From an uncultured Prevotella sp. (lineage in GTDB: Bacteria; Bacteroidota; Bacteroidia; Bacteroidales; Bacteroidaceae), in contig UQHJ01000041.1 in the NCBI GenBank assembly GCA_900540885.1, positions 1 through 21,980 of the forward strand: DNA of 21,980 nucleotides. The letters run 5' to 3'. The number at the start of each line of letters is the position of its first letter. The stretch's first letter is position 1. This document shows, in pieces, positions 1-6,850 of the stretch. The notes beneath the pieces are model-generated. The model had not been told where the DNA came from and searched no databases. It worked only from the letters and a program-made list of their open reading frames with translations. Both the position numbers and the translations under genes were made by a program.

Positions 1-11
1 TCATTATAAAA

Positions 12-38
12 ATGAAACATAAAACTTTTATGTTTCAT
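12..38. repeat. Inverted pair of ATGAAACAT, left copy
   Basis: ATGAAACAT (12-20) is followed after 9 bases by its exact reverse complement (30-38). The same arrangement with the same 9-base spacer recurs at 281-307. Another exact copy of the 9-mer lies at 49-57 (reverse orientation). It could be an operator pair or the end of a repeat element; the sequence alone does not decide. Confidence 0.8.
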
Positions 39-82
39 TTTAAGTTTCATGTTTCATTCTAAAAACACAGTGGGAGAAAAAC

Positions 83-124
83 AAAAACATTGAGGGAGCG
101 TGAAAGCGCTCCCTCAGTGTTTTT
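83..124. repeat. Near-perfect 18-bp hairpin at the head of the array
   Basis: Bases 83-100 pair with 107-124 around a six-base loop (101-106); one pair is a T-G mismatch. The right arm is also the first unit of the 22-bp array, so the left arm looks like one inverted copy of the unit. No long T run follows, so a simple terminator is unlikely. Confidence 0.8.
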
Positions 125-239
125 GAATTGCTCCCACAGTGTTTTTGAATTGCTCCCACAGTGTTTTTGAATCGCTCCCACAGTGTTTTTGAATTGCTCC
201 CACAGTGTTTTTGAATCGCTCCCACAGTGTTTTTTGTTT
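108..239. repeat. Tandem array of six 22-bp units
   Basis: Units begin at 108, 130, 152, 174, 196 and 218, each containing GCTCCCACAGTGTTTTTGAA with small variations (TCAG for ACAG in the first, alternating T/C before the G). The last unit degenerates into T-rich sequence. There are no spacers, so it is not CRISPR. Confidence 0.9.
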
Positions 240-280
240 TTCTTCCACTGTGTTTTTAGAATGAAATATTGAAACTAAAA

Positions 281-307
281 ATGAAACATAGATATACGAT
301 GTTTCAT
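281..307. repeat. Inverted pair of ATGAAACAT, right copy
   Basis: ATGAAACAT at 281-289 and its reverse complement at 299-307 are separated by exactly 9 bases, the geometry of the pair at 12-38 on the other side of the array. A further exact copy lies at 348-356 and a one-mismatch copy (TTGAAACAT) at 335-343. Confidence 0.8.
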
Positions 308-390
308 AATCTGAACGTATTGATTATCAATTAGTTGAAACATAAAAATGAAACATGAAAGCAAAAAACACTGCAGGTAAAATATACGTA

Positions 391-423
391 AGTTTCAAAG
401 CCTATTTAGGGCGTTCTGAAACT
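391..423. repeat. Small imperfect hairpin AGTTTCA/TGAAACT
   Basis: AGTTTCA (391-397) pairs with TGAAACT (417-423), and an inner GCC/GGC (400-402/410-412) adds three pairs. It repeats the GTTTCA/TGAAAC theme of the block to its left. The rest of 310-516 shows nothing else recognisable. Confidence 0.45.
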
Positions 424-521
424 TTTTGTAGAGGGCAACCAACTGCAAATAATCCTAATGACGCAAAACACTCACAAACACTTTCATGTCCTTGAAGACT
501 ATTACAATCAAAACTTTTGCG

Positions 522-529
522 TAAATTTG
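522..529 (+). promoter_or_regulatory. Putative -7 box for the GH84 gene
   Basis: TAAATTTG matches the Bacteroidetes housekeeping -7 consensus TAnnTTTG. Transcription would start near 536, giving a leader of about 30 bases before the ATG at 568. No convincing -33 TTTG is present at the expected distance, so this is a moderate call. Confidence 0.5.
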
Positions 530-567
530 CGACACCTATAATACAAATCTTCTTTTTACCCTTCTTT

Positions 568-3500
568 ATGAAAAAGAAATCCCTACTTATTGGTATGGCT
601 GCTCTCATCTTCCCTATGACGATGATGGGTCAGTATACAATCTATCCTGTACCTCACACACAGACAGCAGGTACAGGTACCGTTAGCTTTACAAATATAG
701 TAAATGTCGTTTGCGATAATGGCATTGATGAAGCCACTCGTAATCGCGTAAAAGATATTTTTGCGGCACACAATGTAACTGTAACCTTTAGCGACGCAGC
801 TTCAAGCACAGAGTCAAATGTTTACTTAGGCGTGAATGGTGCGAACGGGCAAGGCAATGCCCTGGCCACCCAACTCGGACTGTCAACCGATGTGTTGACT
901 AAAGAGGGAAAATTCGACCGTCACATTCTTTCGCTCACCGATGGTGGCAATGGCACGGCACAATTACTCGTATTGGGCGAAAACACTGATGCTACCTTCT
1001 TTGGCTTAGCTTCACTCGAACAAATGCTTGACAATGGCACGGAAGGCTTAGCTACGGTAACGATTAACGACTACGCTGACTTGAAAGAACGCGGTGTGAT
1101 AGAAGGCTTCTATGGCAAACCCTATGCTGGCGAGGTGCGTCAAGACTTGTTGCGCTTCATGATGCGCTATAAGATGAACTGCTACGTCTATGGTCCTAAA
1201 AGTGACTACTATCACTCTGGTAAGTGGAGCGAACCTTATCCCACAAAGCTGACTGACCAACAAAAGAAGTCGGGCTATGTGTCACAACAAGACTTAAAGG
1301 ACTTTACCTCCGTAGCGCATGACACGAAGGTAAGTGTCGTTTGGGCGATTCACCCAGGTAACAGCTTGATGTATAGTGCGACGGCTGTAAACGACATTAT
1401 GAAGAAGTTCACTTCAATGTACGATTTAGGTTTCCGTCAGTTTGCTATCTTTGCCGATGACGTTGCCGTTCCTAATGACGACGCTACGATGCAACTTACA
1501 GCCGACCGCGTAGGTGCTATTCAGAAAGCCATTGAAGCAAAGTGGAACACCGCAGGTGCGAACCCCGCAGATACGGTAAAGGCCATTCGCTTTACACCAC
1601 AAATCTATTGCCGTGGTTTTGCTGGTAGCGAAGACCAATTCAATCGTTTCTTTAAGGCTTTGAGTACGATGCCTTCTAACGTGACGGTATATTATACCGG
1701 TGGCGGTGTGTGGTCAGTGCCCAACAATAACGACTTAAATGTAGTGCAAAATCGGTTTGGCCGCCAAGCCATTTGGTGGTGGAACTATCCTTGCAACGAC
1801 AATGGCTCTGGTCCGAGCGAAATCTATCCGCTCGATATGAAGAGCAACTTTGTAGATATGCCTAACGTGCATGACTCGTCAATCGCTGACGAATTGACGG
1901 CCAGCAACCAAGGCATACTCTGCAACCCTATGGAACAAGGCGAGGCTTCAAAGACGGCAATCTTCTCAGCTGGTGACTATAGTTGGAACAATCGTGGCTT
2001 TAACAACTTGAACTCGTGGGAGGCTTCGTTTAAGGGACTCTTCCCTGGCAATGAGGCAGCTCAACAGGCTTACCGCTTCTTAGCTCCTTACTTGAGCAAG
2101 AACGATCCTGCTTCACTCAACACGTTGATCAACAACTACAAGAGCAAGGGCGACGCTACAGCGCTCAATGCGTTGATGGACAATATCGTAGCGAACTGCG
2201 ATGTTATGACGGGACTTGAGGAGTCAACCGTTGACGGCGAACGTTTGCTTTATGCCGACATTAAGCCCTGGATACTCCGTTTGCGCGCTTTGGCCTCTTT
2301 GACAAAGGATTATTTGACTTGCGCATCATCAGAAGATATTGAGACAGCGTGGACCACTTATATGAATAGCTCAAAGGGTACTGCTCGCCTCTCTACTGCT
2401 AGCGAATACATGACGCAACACATGTCTGGATTTGGGGAAAGCGGTATCACCCTCTCTCCACGCGAGACGCACGCTTCTTATCGTTACCTCACTCCGTTCG
2501 TTTCAAGCTATTTGAAGTCAAATGCTGCTAACAACCTCTTTACGAAGAAAGAGGCATCTGTATTTACCAACGTTGAGGATTTGACAGGTTCGATCGCTGA
2601 CAATAATGGAGCTTATACGCTTGCTATGTTGGGCAAGAAAACTCTACCAGCTGGTGGATATGTAGGTATCGCACTGCCCGCAGCTATGATGTGTACTTCA
2701 CTTGAAATTAATGAAGAGTACATCGACAATGCGCAGTTTAGCACCTTCGTAAGTGCTGATGGTCAAACATGGCAACAGATTACTGAAACAGAAACAACGT
2801 TGAACACGCCTGTACGCTACTTGGCCGTGAAGAACGTAACCGATGCAAACGTTTCGGTACGTATTCGTTCAACGCATATTAAGTTGTATCACGCACAGGC
2901 TGCTGAGGTGCAGACAGCTACCGTTCCTACGAGCGAGAATGCAGGCATTTGGAGCGGTCACGAAGCATCATTAATGGCTGACGGCAATTACAATACCTAT
3001 ACTTGCATCAACCGCACGCAGAAGGTGAATGACGATTACACCATTCGCTTGACGAAGCAAACTGAGATTAAGAACGTGCGTATCTGTATGGGTACAACCA
3101 ACGATGACTATGCCAAGAAAGCCATCGTACAGGTTTCGGCCGACAATAATAATTGGACGACGCTGAAAGTAGCGGGTTCAAATACATTGTACTACTCAAT
3201 GTCGTTGCCACAAAATCAAGTCGTAGGTACAGAGTCAGAGTATGGTACCAATATTGTGGCTACTGACTTCGTCCCGACTGATGCCAACTACAATGTAACC
3301 CCTATTACGGCACGTTATGTACGTTTGCGCGTATCAGAGGCATGTGACAAGTGGTTGCGCTTACACGAAATTGAGGTGAATGGCAGCGTAGCCAATTCTA
3401 CTCCTTTCTTGGTCGACAATCACAATCAAGCTATTCAGACGGCTACTGACGGCAATGGCTCTACTTCAACTGCTGGCTATGCTTTAGGTACAACAAAGGG

Positions 3501-4050
3501 AGGTGAATTCATTTACAACCTCATGAGCGCTGAATATGTGAAGGATTTGCGCCTCTTCTGCGACCCTGCAACGGTTGGCAATCTGAAGTTTGCCGTTTCA
3601 CTTGACGGTAAGAACTTTACTGATGTTGACGCTGCAGTAAGCGACGGTGGCATTGTAACTGTAGCCTTTACTGAAGAACAAATGCAGAAGGCTAAGCAAG
3701 TAAAAATGACATGGACGGGCCGCACCGTACCAGCTATTTACGAAATTGTCGAAAACACTGATGCAAACCAACGTCACGAAATTGAGGTGACAGGCATTAA
3801 AGACGTCACCGTAGATGCTACGACTGGTGCTCCTGAAGTAAAGTGGGAAGGTGGACATCTTTCTGTACAATCAGCTCTTGGCCTCCGCAGCGCAGAAGCC
3901 ATTATGGTGGACGGTCGCACGATTTTTGCACAGACTTTGGGTGGTACCAAGCAAGCCAGTTTGCCCATTGTAGCCTTTAATGGTCAAACGATATTGGTTC
4001 GCGTGACCTTGACCGACGGCAGCGTACACACTTATAAACTGGTAAAGTAA
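568..4050 (+). CDS. Secreted GH84 beta-N-acetylglucosaminidase with C-terminal carbohydrate-binding-like modules
   Basis: Predicted 1160-residue exported enzyme removing terminal beta-linked GlcNAc from glycoconjugates such as mucin or O-GlcNAc proteins. A signal peptide (about 1-22, ending MTMMGQ) is followed by a GH20b-like N-terminal domain (about 25-165) and the GH84 barrel from GVIEGFYG (176-183). The adjacent aspartates D297-D298 in FADDV match the catalytic pair of the family. A helical region follows, then beta-rich segments; about 792-940 looks like an F5/8 type C (discoidin) domain ending in WLRLHEIEVNG. The last 70-80 residues, with VDGRTIFAQ and a terminal TYKLVK, resemble a type IX secretion sorting domain. 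An in-frame TTG at 517 would put 17 residues before the signal peptide and overlap the promoter, so ATG 568 was chosen. Family assignment is firm; natural substrate and secretion route are inferred. Confidence 0.92.
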   Translation: MKKKSLLIGMAALIFPMTMMGQYTIYPVPHTQTAGTGTVSFTNIVNVVCDNGIDEATRNRVKDIFAAHNVTVTFSDAASSTESNVYLGVNGANGQGNALATQLGLSTDVLTKEGKFDRHILSLTDGGNGTAQLLVLGENTDATFFGLASLEQMLDNGTEGLATVTINDYADLKERGVIEGFYGKPYAGEVRQDLLRFMMRYKMNCYVYGPKSDYYHSGKWSEPYPTKLTDQQKKSGYVSQQDLKDFTSVAHDTKVSVVWAIHPGNSLMYSATAVNDIMKKFTSMYDLGFRQFAIFADDVAVPNDDATMQLTADRVGAIQKAIEAKWNTAGANPADTVKAIRFTPQIYCRGFAGSEDQFNRFFKALSTMPSNVTVYYTGGGVWSVPNNNDLNVVQNRFGRQAIWWWNYPCNDNGSGPSEIYPLDMKSNFVDMPNVHDSSIADELTASNQGILCNPMEQGEASKTAIFSAGDYSWNNRGFNNLNSWEASFKGLFPGNEAAQQAYRFLAPYLSKNDPASLNTLINNYKSKGDATALNALMDNIVANCDVMTGLEESTVDGERLLYADIKPWILRLRALASLTKDYLTCASSEDIETAWTTYMNSSKGTARLSTASEYMTQHMSGFGESGITLSPRETHASYRYLTPFVSSYLKSNAANNLFTKKEASVFTNVEDLTGSIADNNGAYTLAMLGKKTLPAGGYVGIALPAAMMCTSLEINEEYIDNAQFSTFVSADGQTWQQITETETTLNTPVRYLAVKNVTDANVSVRIRSTHIKLYHAQAAEVQTATVPTSENAGIWSGHEASLMADGNYNTYTCINRTQKVNDDYTIRLTKQTEIKNVRICMGTTNDDYAKKAIVQVSADNNNWTTLKVAGSNTLYYSMSLPQNQVVGTESEYGTNIVATDFVPTDANYNVTPITARYVRLRVSEACDKWLRLHEIEVNGSVANSTPFLVDNHNQAIQTATDGNGSTSTAGYALGTTKGGEFIYNLMSAEYVKDLRLFCDPATVGNLKFAVSLDGKNFTDVDAAVSDGGIVTVAFTEEQMQKAKQVKMTWTGRTVPAIYEIVENTDANQRHEIEVTGIKDVTVDATTGAPEVKWEGGHLSVQSALGLRSAEAIMVDGRTIFAQTLGGTKQASLPIVAFNGQTILVRVTLTDGSVHTYKLVK

Positions 4051-4090
4051 AAATAAAGGCTTGTCGGTAAAACAAGTCCATTGGTCTATA

Positions 4091-4127
4091 AAGCTCCGAG
4101 ATAGTTGTCTATCTCGGAGTTTTTTTT
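4091..4127 (+). terminator. Rho-independent terminator of the GH84 gene
   Basis: A perfect 11-bp stem (4094-4104 with 4109-4119, CTCCGAGATAG arm) closes a TTGT loop and is followed by eight T residues (4120-4127). It lies 40 bases after the stop codon. Confidence 0.93.
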
Positions 4128-4246
4128 CAATTTTGCATGAACAAAAAACTAAGTAACTTATAAAAATAACTTCAGCAGTTTTATATGTACTCTGCATTTT
4201 TTGGGGAAAACGGATTACTATAAATGCTTATGAATTGTGGATAATT

Positions 4247-4260
4247 CACGATAATTCGTG
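4247..4260. promoter_or_regulatory. Small palindrome upstream of the DUF4923 gene
   Basis: CACGATAATTCGTG forms a 5-bp inverted repeat about 70 bases before the ATG at 4333 and overlaps a direct repeat of GATAATTC. It could be an operator, but no regulator is visible. I see no clear TAnnTTTG promoter in 4128-4332. Confidence 0.25.
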
Positions 4261-4332
4261 TTTAAGAAAAAACGCGAAGCGCAGAAATGTGGAAGTTATT
4301 TTTTACACGTAACTAAACAACAAAATATTAAA

Positions 4333-5022
4333 ATGAAAAAGTTATCCGTTTCGTTGGCTCTGCTTTTAGGAGTCGTTTTACTTTCAAGTTGTGGTACAAC
4401 AGGTGGCAGCGTGGCTCAAGGCGTAGGCCAAGTATTGATGAATGGCACATTGAATGATTCAAGTAGCTCTTCATCATCTTCAAGCAGTTCATCATCATCG
4501 ACCAATTCTGTATTAGGCAGTTTGTTAGGTGGCTTGTTGAGTAGCAGTTCTATTCTTTCACAGAGTGACTTAGTAGGGACTTGGAGCTATAGCGGTTCGA
4601 ACTGCGCCTTTGAGAGTGAGAACCTTTTGGCTAAAGCCGGTGGCGCAATTGCAGCCAACAAGATAGAGAGCGAACTTAACACGCAGTTGGCTAAGGTAGG
4701 CATCAAGGAAGGTGCATGCAGCTTTACCTTCAATAAGGACAATACGTACACTGCTACCATTGGTGGCCGCACGTTGCAAGGTTCTTACACACTTGATACG
4801 AAGAACAAAAAGATAAAGATGACTTACTTAGCTGGTTTGGCTTCCATGACTCCGCGCATCACGAAGCAGGGCAACAAGGTAAATCTCTTGATTGAGAGTA
4901 GCAAGTTGCTCACGCTCATGAAGGGTGCTTCAGTATTGGCAAAAGGTACTTCGTTGAGTGGTATCAGTTCTATCCTCAACAATTACGAAGGCATGTACAT
5001 TGGCTTGCAGTTGAAGAAGTAA
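4333..5022 (+). CDS. DUF4923-family lipoprotein with polyserine linker
   Basis: Predicted 229-residue lipoprotein. The leader MKKLSVSLALLLG... ends in lipobox L17-S18-S19-C20, so the mature protein should be lipid-anchored in the envelope. A run of 14 serines (about residues 43-56) forms a flexible tether, followed by a Ser/Leu/Gly stretch and a C-terminal domain (about 75-229) with GTWSYSGSNCAFESENLL and NKDNTYTATIGGRTLQGSYT, the pattern of the lipocalin-like DUF4923 family found in Bacteroidales. Function of that family is unknown to me. An upstream in-frame start at 4258 gives an unlikely charged extension; ATG 4333 places the signal peptide at the N terminus. The gene stands alone between two terminators. 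Confidence 0.8.
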   Translation: MKKLSVSLALLLGVVLLSSCGTTGGSVAQGVGQVLMNGTLNDSSSSSSSSSSSSSSTNSVLGSLLGGLLSSSSILSQSDLVGTWSYSGSNCAFESENLLAKAGGAIAANKIESELNTQLAKVGIKEGACSFTFNKDNTYTATIGGRTLQGSYTLDTKNKKIKMTYLAGLASMTPRITKQGNKVNLLIESSKLLTLMKGASVLAKGTSLSGISSILNNYEGMYIGLQLKK

Positions 5023-5031
5023 GAAAACTAT

Positions 5032-5104
5032 AAATGCAATTTGTCGAACAGTTGCGTAACACTTCCTAATGGTGTGTTACGTAACTGTTCGACAAATTGC
5101 ATTT
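5032..5104. terminator. Long bidirectional hairpin, copy 1 of a dispersed GCAATTTGTCGAA repeat
   Basis: Arms 5032-5062 and 5074-5104 pair over 31 bp with a single G-T, around an 11-base loop. It sits between the convergent DUF4923 and acyltransferase genes, where it would end transcription from both sides. The outer half of the arm (GCAATTTGTCGAA) recurs at 16749-16771 and 21652-21714, so it also belongs to a dispersed repeat family. Confidence 0.8.
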
Positions 5105-5138
5105 TATCTAAATCTGGCACTTGAGGTTCTTAATGACT

Positions 5139-6152
5139 TTATAGTCTAATCCATTTAAACGCAACTCTTCTTACCCAATCTATCAGTGCGCTGGAGAGGT
5201 AGATAGCGCTGATGAACAACACCATTTCGGCAAAGAATTGGAATGAAGTGGTGGTCTGTTGATCAAGTTGACGCACCAGTTTGAAATACTCTTGGCGCAC
5301 AAAAGGGTGCTGATGGGTGAGGTAAACGGCAAAACTTCCTGCAGCGAGCCAATTGACTGCCTTGCTTTGAAGGTGCATTCGTGAGAAGAATAAGAGTAAA
5401 GAGGCAGAGGCTATAATAAGCAAGGGATTAGTGTAGGATACGTATAGGGGGATAATTGCGGTAGTGTAGGATTGATCTATCATGCTTGCTCCCCACACAA
5501 GGAGTGTCATGAACGCGATGCAGGCTATCCACGTTGACAACAACTTCCAAGGTTTCACCTGTTCTAAGCGTGGCGCGAGGTAAAGGTGCAAGTAGCGACC
5601 GAGCAAGTAGAGTCCCATGAAAGGCACAGCGGCAAAGCCATTGTGTAGGTCGGTAAAGACGAACGAGGCAGGTATGACGCACACATAAAAGGTGATGAGA
5701 AAGTGGCGTAGTGATCGCTCGTCCGACCTTTCAACAAAAGCATTGAACACGGGGGTGAGCAAGTAGAGTACTAAGTAGCTACACACAAACCAATAGCTCC
5801 ATAATGGGCGGAAGTAGTCCATGACTTTAGTGGGCAACTTGAAGTCCATTAACCAGGCAAATAAGGTCATTATAATGGATATGTAGGCGACTTGTAATAC
5901 TAACTTGAACGCACCTTTAGGGCGGAATGTAGTGCCGAACCACCCTGTGATGAGTACAAACAAGTCAACACTGCCCAGACAGGCAGATGCTGTGGTGATG
6001 ATGCCCAACCAACTGCCAGGGTGCGCTTGCACAGCGGAGGCTCGCGCGTAGCCAAACGTTTCAAATGTAGCATGAAGGGCTACGACCATGAGCATGGCGA
6101 AGATGCGTAGCAACTCTATGTTTGATTGGCGAACGGGCTTATGAGTAGACAT
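5139..6152 (-). CDS. Acyltransferase 3 family integral membrane protein
   Basis: Predicted 337-residue polytopic protein of the acyltransferase-3 (OatA/NodX-type) family, which moves acyl groups, often acetyl, from a cytoplasmic donor onto surface polysaccharides or other extracytoplasmic acceptors. N-terminal NIELLRIFAMLMVVALHATF carries the conserved Arg (R16) and His (H27) of the first membrane helix. About ten hydrophobic segments follow, including WSYWFVCSYLVLYLLTPVFN, and YLTHQHPFV near the end is typical of the family. ATG 6152 lies 7 bases after the FKBP stop; a TTG at 6167 would overlap the FKBP gene and adds only MPNRT. Acceptor molecule cannot be told from sequence. It is the last gene of the leftward run. 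Confidence 0.85.
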   Translation of the reverse strand: MSTHKPVRQSNIELLRIFAMLMVVALHATFETFGYARASAVQAHPGSWLGIITTASACLGSVDLFVLITGWFGTTFRPKGAFKLVLQVAYISIIMTLFAWLMDFKLPTKVMDYFRPLWSYWFVCSYLVLYLLTPVFNAFVERSDERSLRHFLITFYVCVIPASFVFTDLHNGFAAVPFMGLYLLGRYLHLYLAPRLEQVKPWKLLSTWIACIAFMTLLVWGASMIDQSYTTAIIPLYVSYTNPLLIIASASLLLFFSRMHLQSKAVNWLAAGSFAVYLTHQHPFVRQEYFKLVRQLDQQTTTSFQFFAEMVLFISAIYLSSALIDWVRRVAFKWIRL

Positions 6153-6159
6153 AGTGCGG

Positions 6160-6564
6160 TTAGGCAATGCTTAAGAGTTCCACGTCGAAGATCAATGTAG
6201 AGTTGCCAGGAATGTCGCCGTCCGTACGACTGCCATAGGCGAGGGCTGCGGGAATGTAGATGGTCCAGCGGTCGCCTGGTCGCATTTGGCTTAAAGCGAT
6301 TTGCCACCCGTCGATTACTTCGAAGAGTCGGAAAGCCGCAGGTATACCCTCGCGGCGCGAATCGTCAAAAACGCGGCCGTTAATGAGTCTGCCTGTGTAG
6401 TGTACGCAGACAACACTGCGCAAGTCGGGGCGACGGCCTTGTGGATTGCCACTCTTTTGCACTTCGTAAAGCACTCCTTTGGCTAACTCTTTGACACCTT
6501 CTTCTTGTCGTTTAGCAGCTAAGAAGGCTTCGTTTTTTTGTTTGTATTCAGACTTTTTACTCAT
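6160..6564 (-). CDS. Cytoplasmic FKBP-type peptidyl-prolyl cis-trans isomerase
   Basis: Predicted 134-residue prolyl isomerase assisting protein folding. A charged N-terminal extension (MSKKSEYKQKNEAFLAAKRQ) is followed by one FKBP domain (about 45-134) with VCVHYTGRLINGRVFDDS, the core VIDGWQIALSQMRPGDRW, and IPAALAYGSR and IPGNSTLIFDVEL. No signal peptide or lipobox, so a cytoplasmic location is inferred, unlike the many exported FKBPs of Bacteroidetes. It is close to the acyltransferase (7-base gap) and probably cotranscribed with it; the 286-base gap to the HU-LysM gene upstream holds a palindromic element, so whether it shares that transcript is open. Confidence 0.92.
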   Translation of the reverse strand: MSKKSEYKQKNEAFLAAKRQEEGVKELAKGVLYEVQKSGNPQGRRPDLRSVVCVHYTGRLINGRVFDDSRREGIPAAFRLFEVIDGWQIALSQMRPGDRWTIYIPAALAYGSRTDGDIPGNSTLIFDVELLSIA

Positions 6565-6594
6565 TTGCGTTAGATCTTAGACGTGTATTTACTC

Positions 6595-6634
6595 AAATTT
6601 CGGACTTAGCCTTTTCTTGCTAAATCCGAAATTT
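6595..6634. repeat. 16-bp hairpin upstream of the FKBP gene
   Basis: Bases 6595-6610 pair with 6619-6634 with one C-A mismatch around an 8-base loop. A T-rich tract follows only on the + strand, whereas neighbouring genes run leftward, so it may act as a leader structure for FKBP rather than as their terminator. Confidence 0.55.
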
Positions 6635-6653
6635 AAGTTGTTTTTTTTATTAT

Positions 6654-6840
6654 TAAGTAGGTATTCAAAATTAGTTTATATAATCATGTTCAGAATTAGT
6701 CGATATGCTTTGGTGCATTTTTTTCGCCCAGAAACATAGGTTTCATCGGTCACGTAGCCCGCTACGCTCCCTCTTCAACCTATGTTTCTGAACGAAATAC
6801 TGCACCAATTCATATCAACTAATTTTGAACACCTACTTTA
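6654..6840. repeat. Palindromic intergenic element A
   Basis: Non-coding element starting 10 bases after the HU-LysM stop. A 14-bp perfect stem (6729-6742 with 6777-6790) closes on a 38-bp core (6741-6778). Outside it, TGGTGCA (6711-6717) pairs with 6801-6807, then 6693-6707 with 6811-6825, then the ends 6654-6672 with about 6822-6840. The left arm carries a tandem near-duplication of the TTCARAATTAGT segment, so the arms are unequal. The core recurs, diverged, at 13458-13495. No transposase is encoded; it resembles a MITE-like or REP-like element. Confidence 0.75.
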
Positions 6841-6850
6841 AGAACAGGAG

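Larger units (their letters stand above)
52..266. repeat. Large palindrome enclosing the 22-bp array
   Basis: Bases 52-82 pair with 236-266 (31 bp, one G-T), and A83-87/C88 continue the pairing with 229-235 apart from a one-base bulge. The arms enclose a strong hairpin (83-124) and the tandem array (108-239). As RNA or cruciform DNA this would be a long stem closing over a repetitive loop. No protein is encoded: a 22-bp period changes frame with every unit. Confidence 0.85.

Noticed and set aside
40..225. 61-residue minus-strand reading frame (repeating GAIQKHCGSNSK-type peptide)
   Set aside because: It is only a translation of the 22-bp array, whose period shifts frame with each unit; no start signal supports it.
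108..239. CRISPR-like array
   Set aside because: Units are contiguous 22-mers with no unique spacers, and no cas gene is present.
517..567. Longer GH84 start at TTG 517
   Set aside because: It would overlap the -7 box and place 17 residues before an intact signal peptide that begins at ATG 568.
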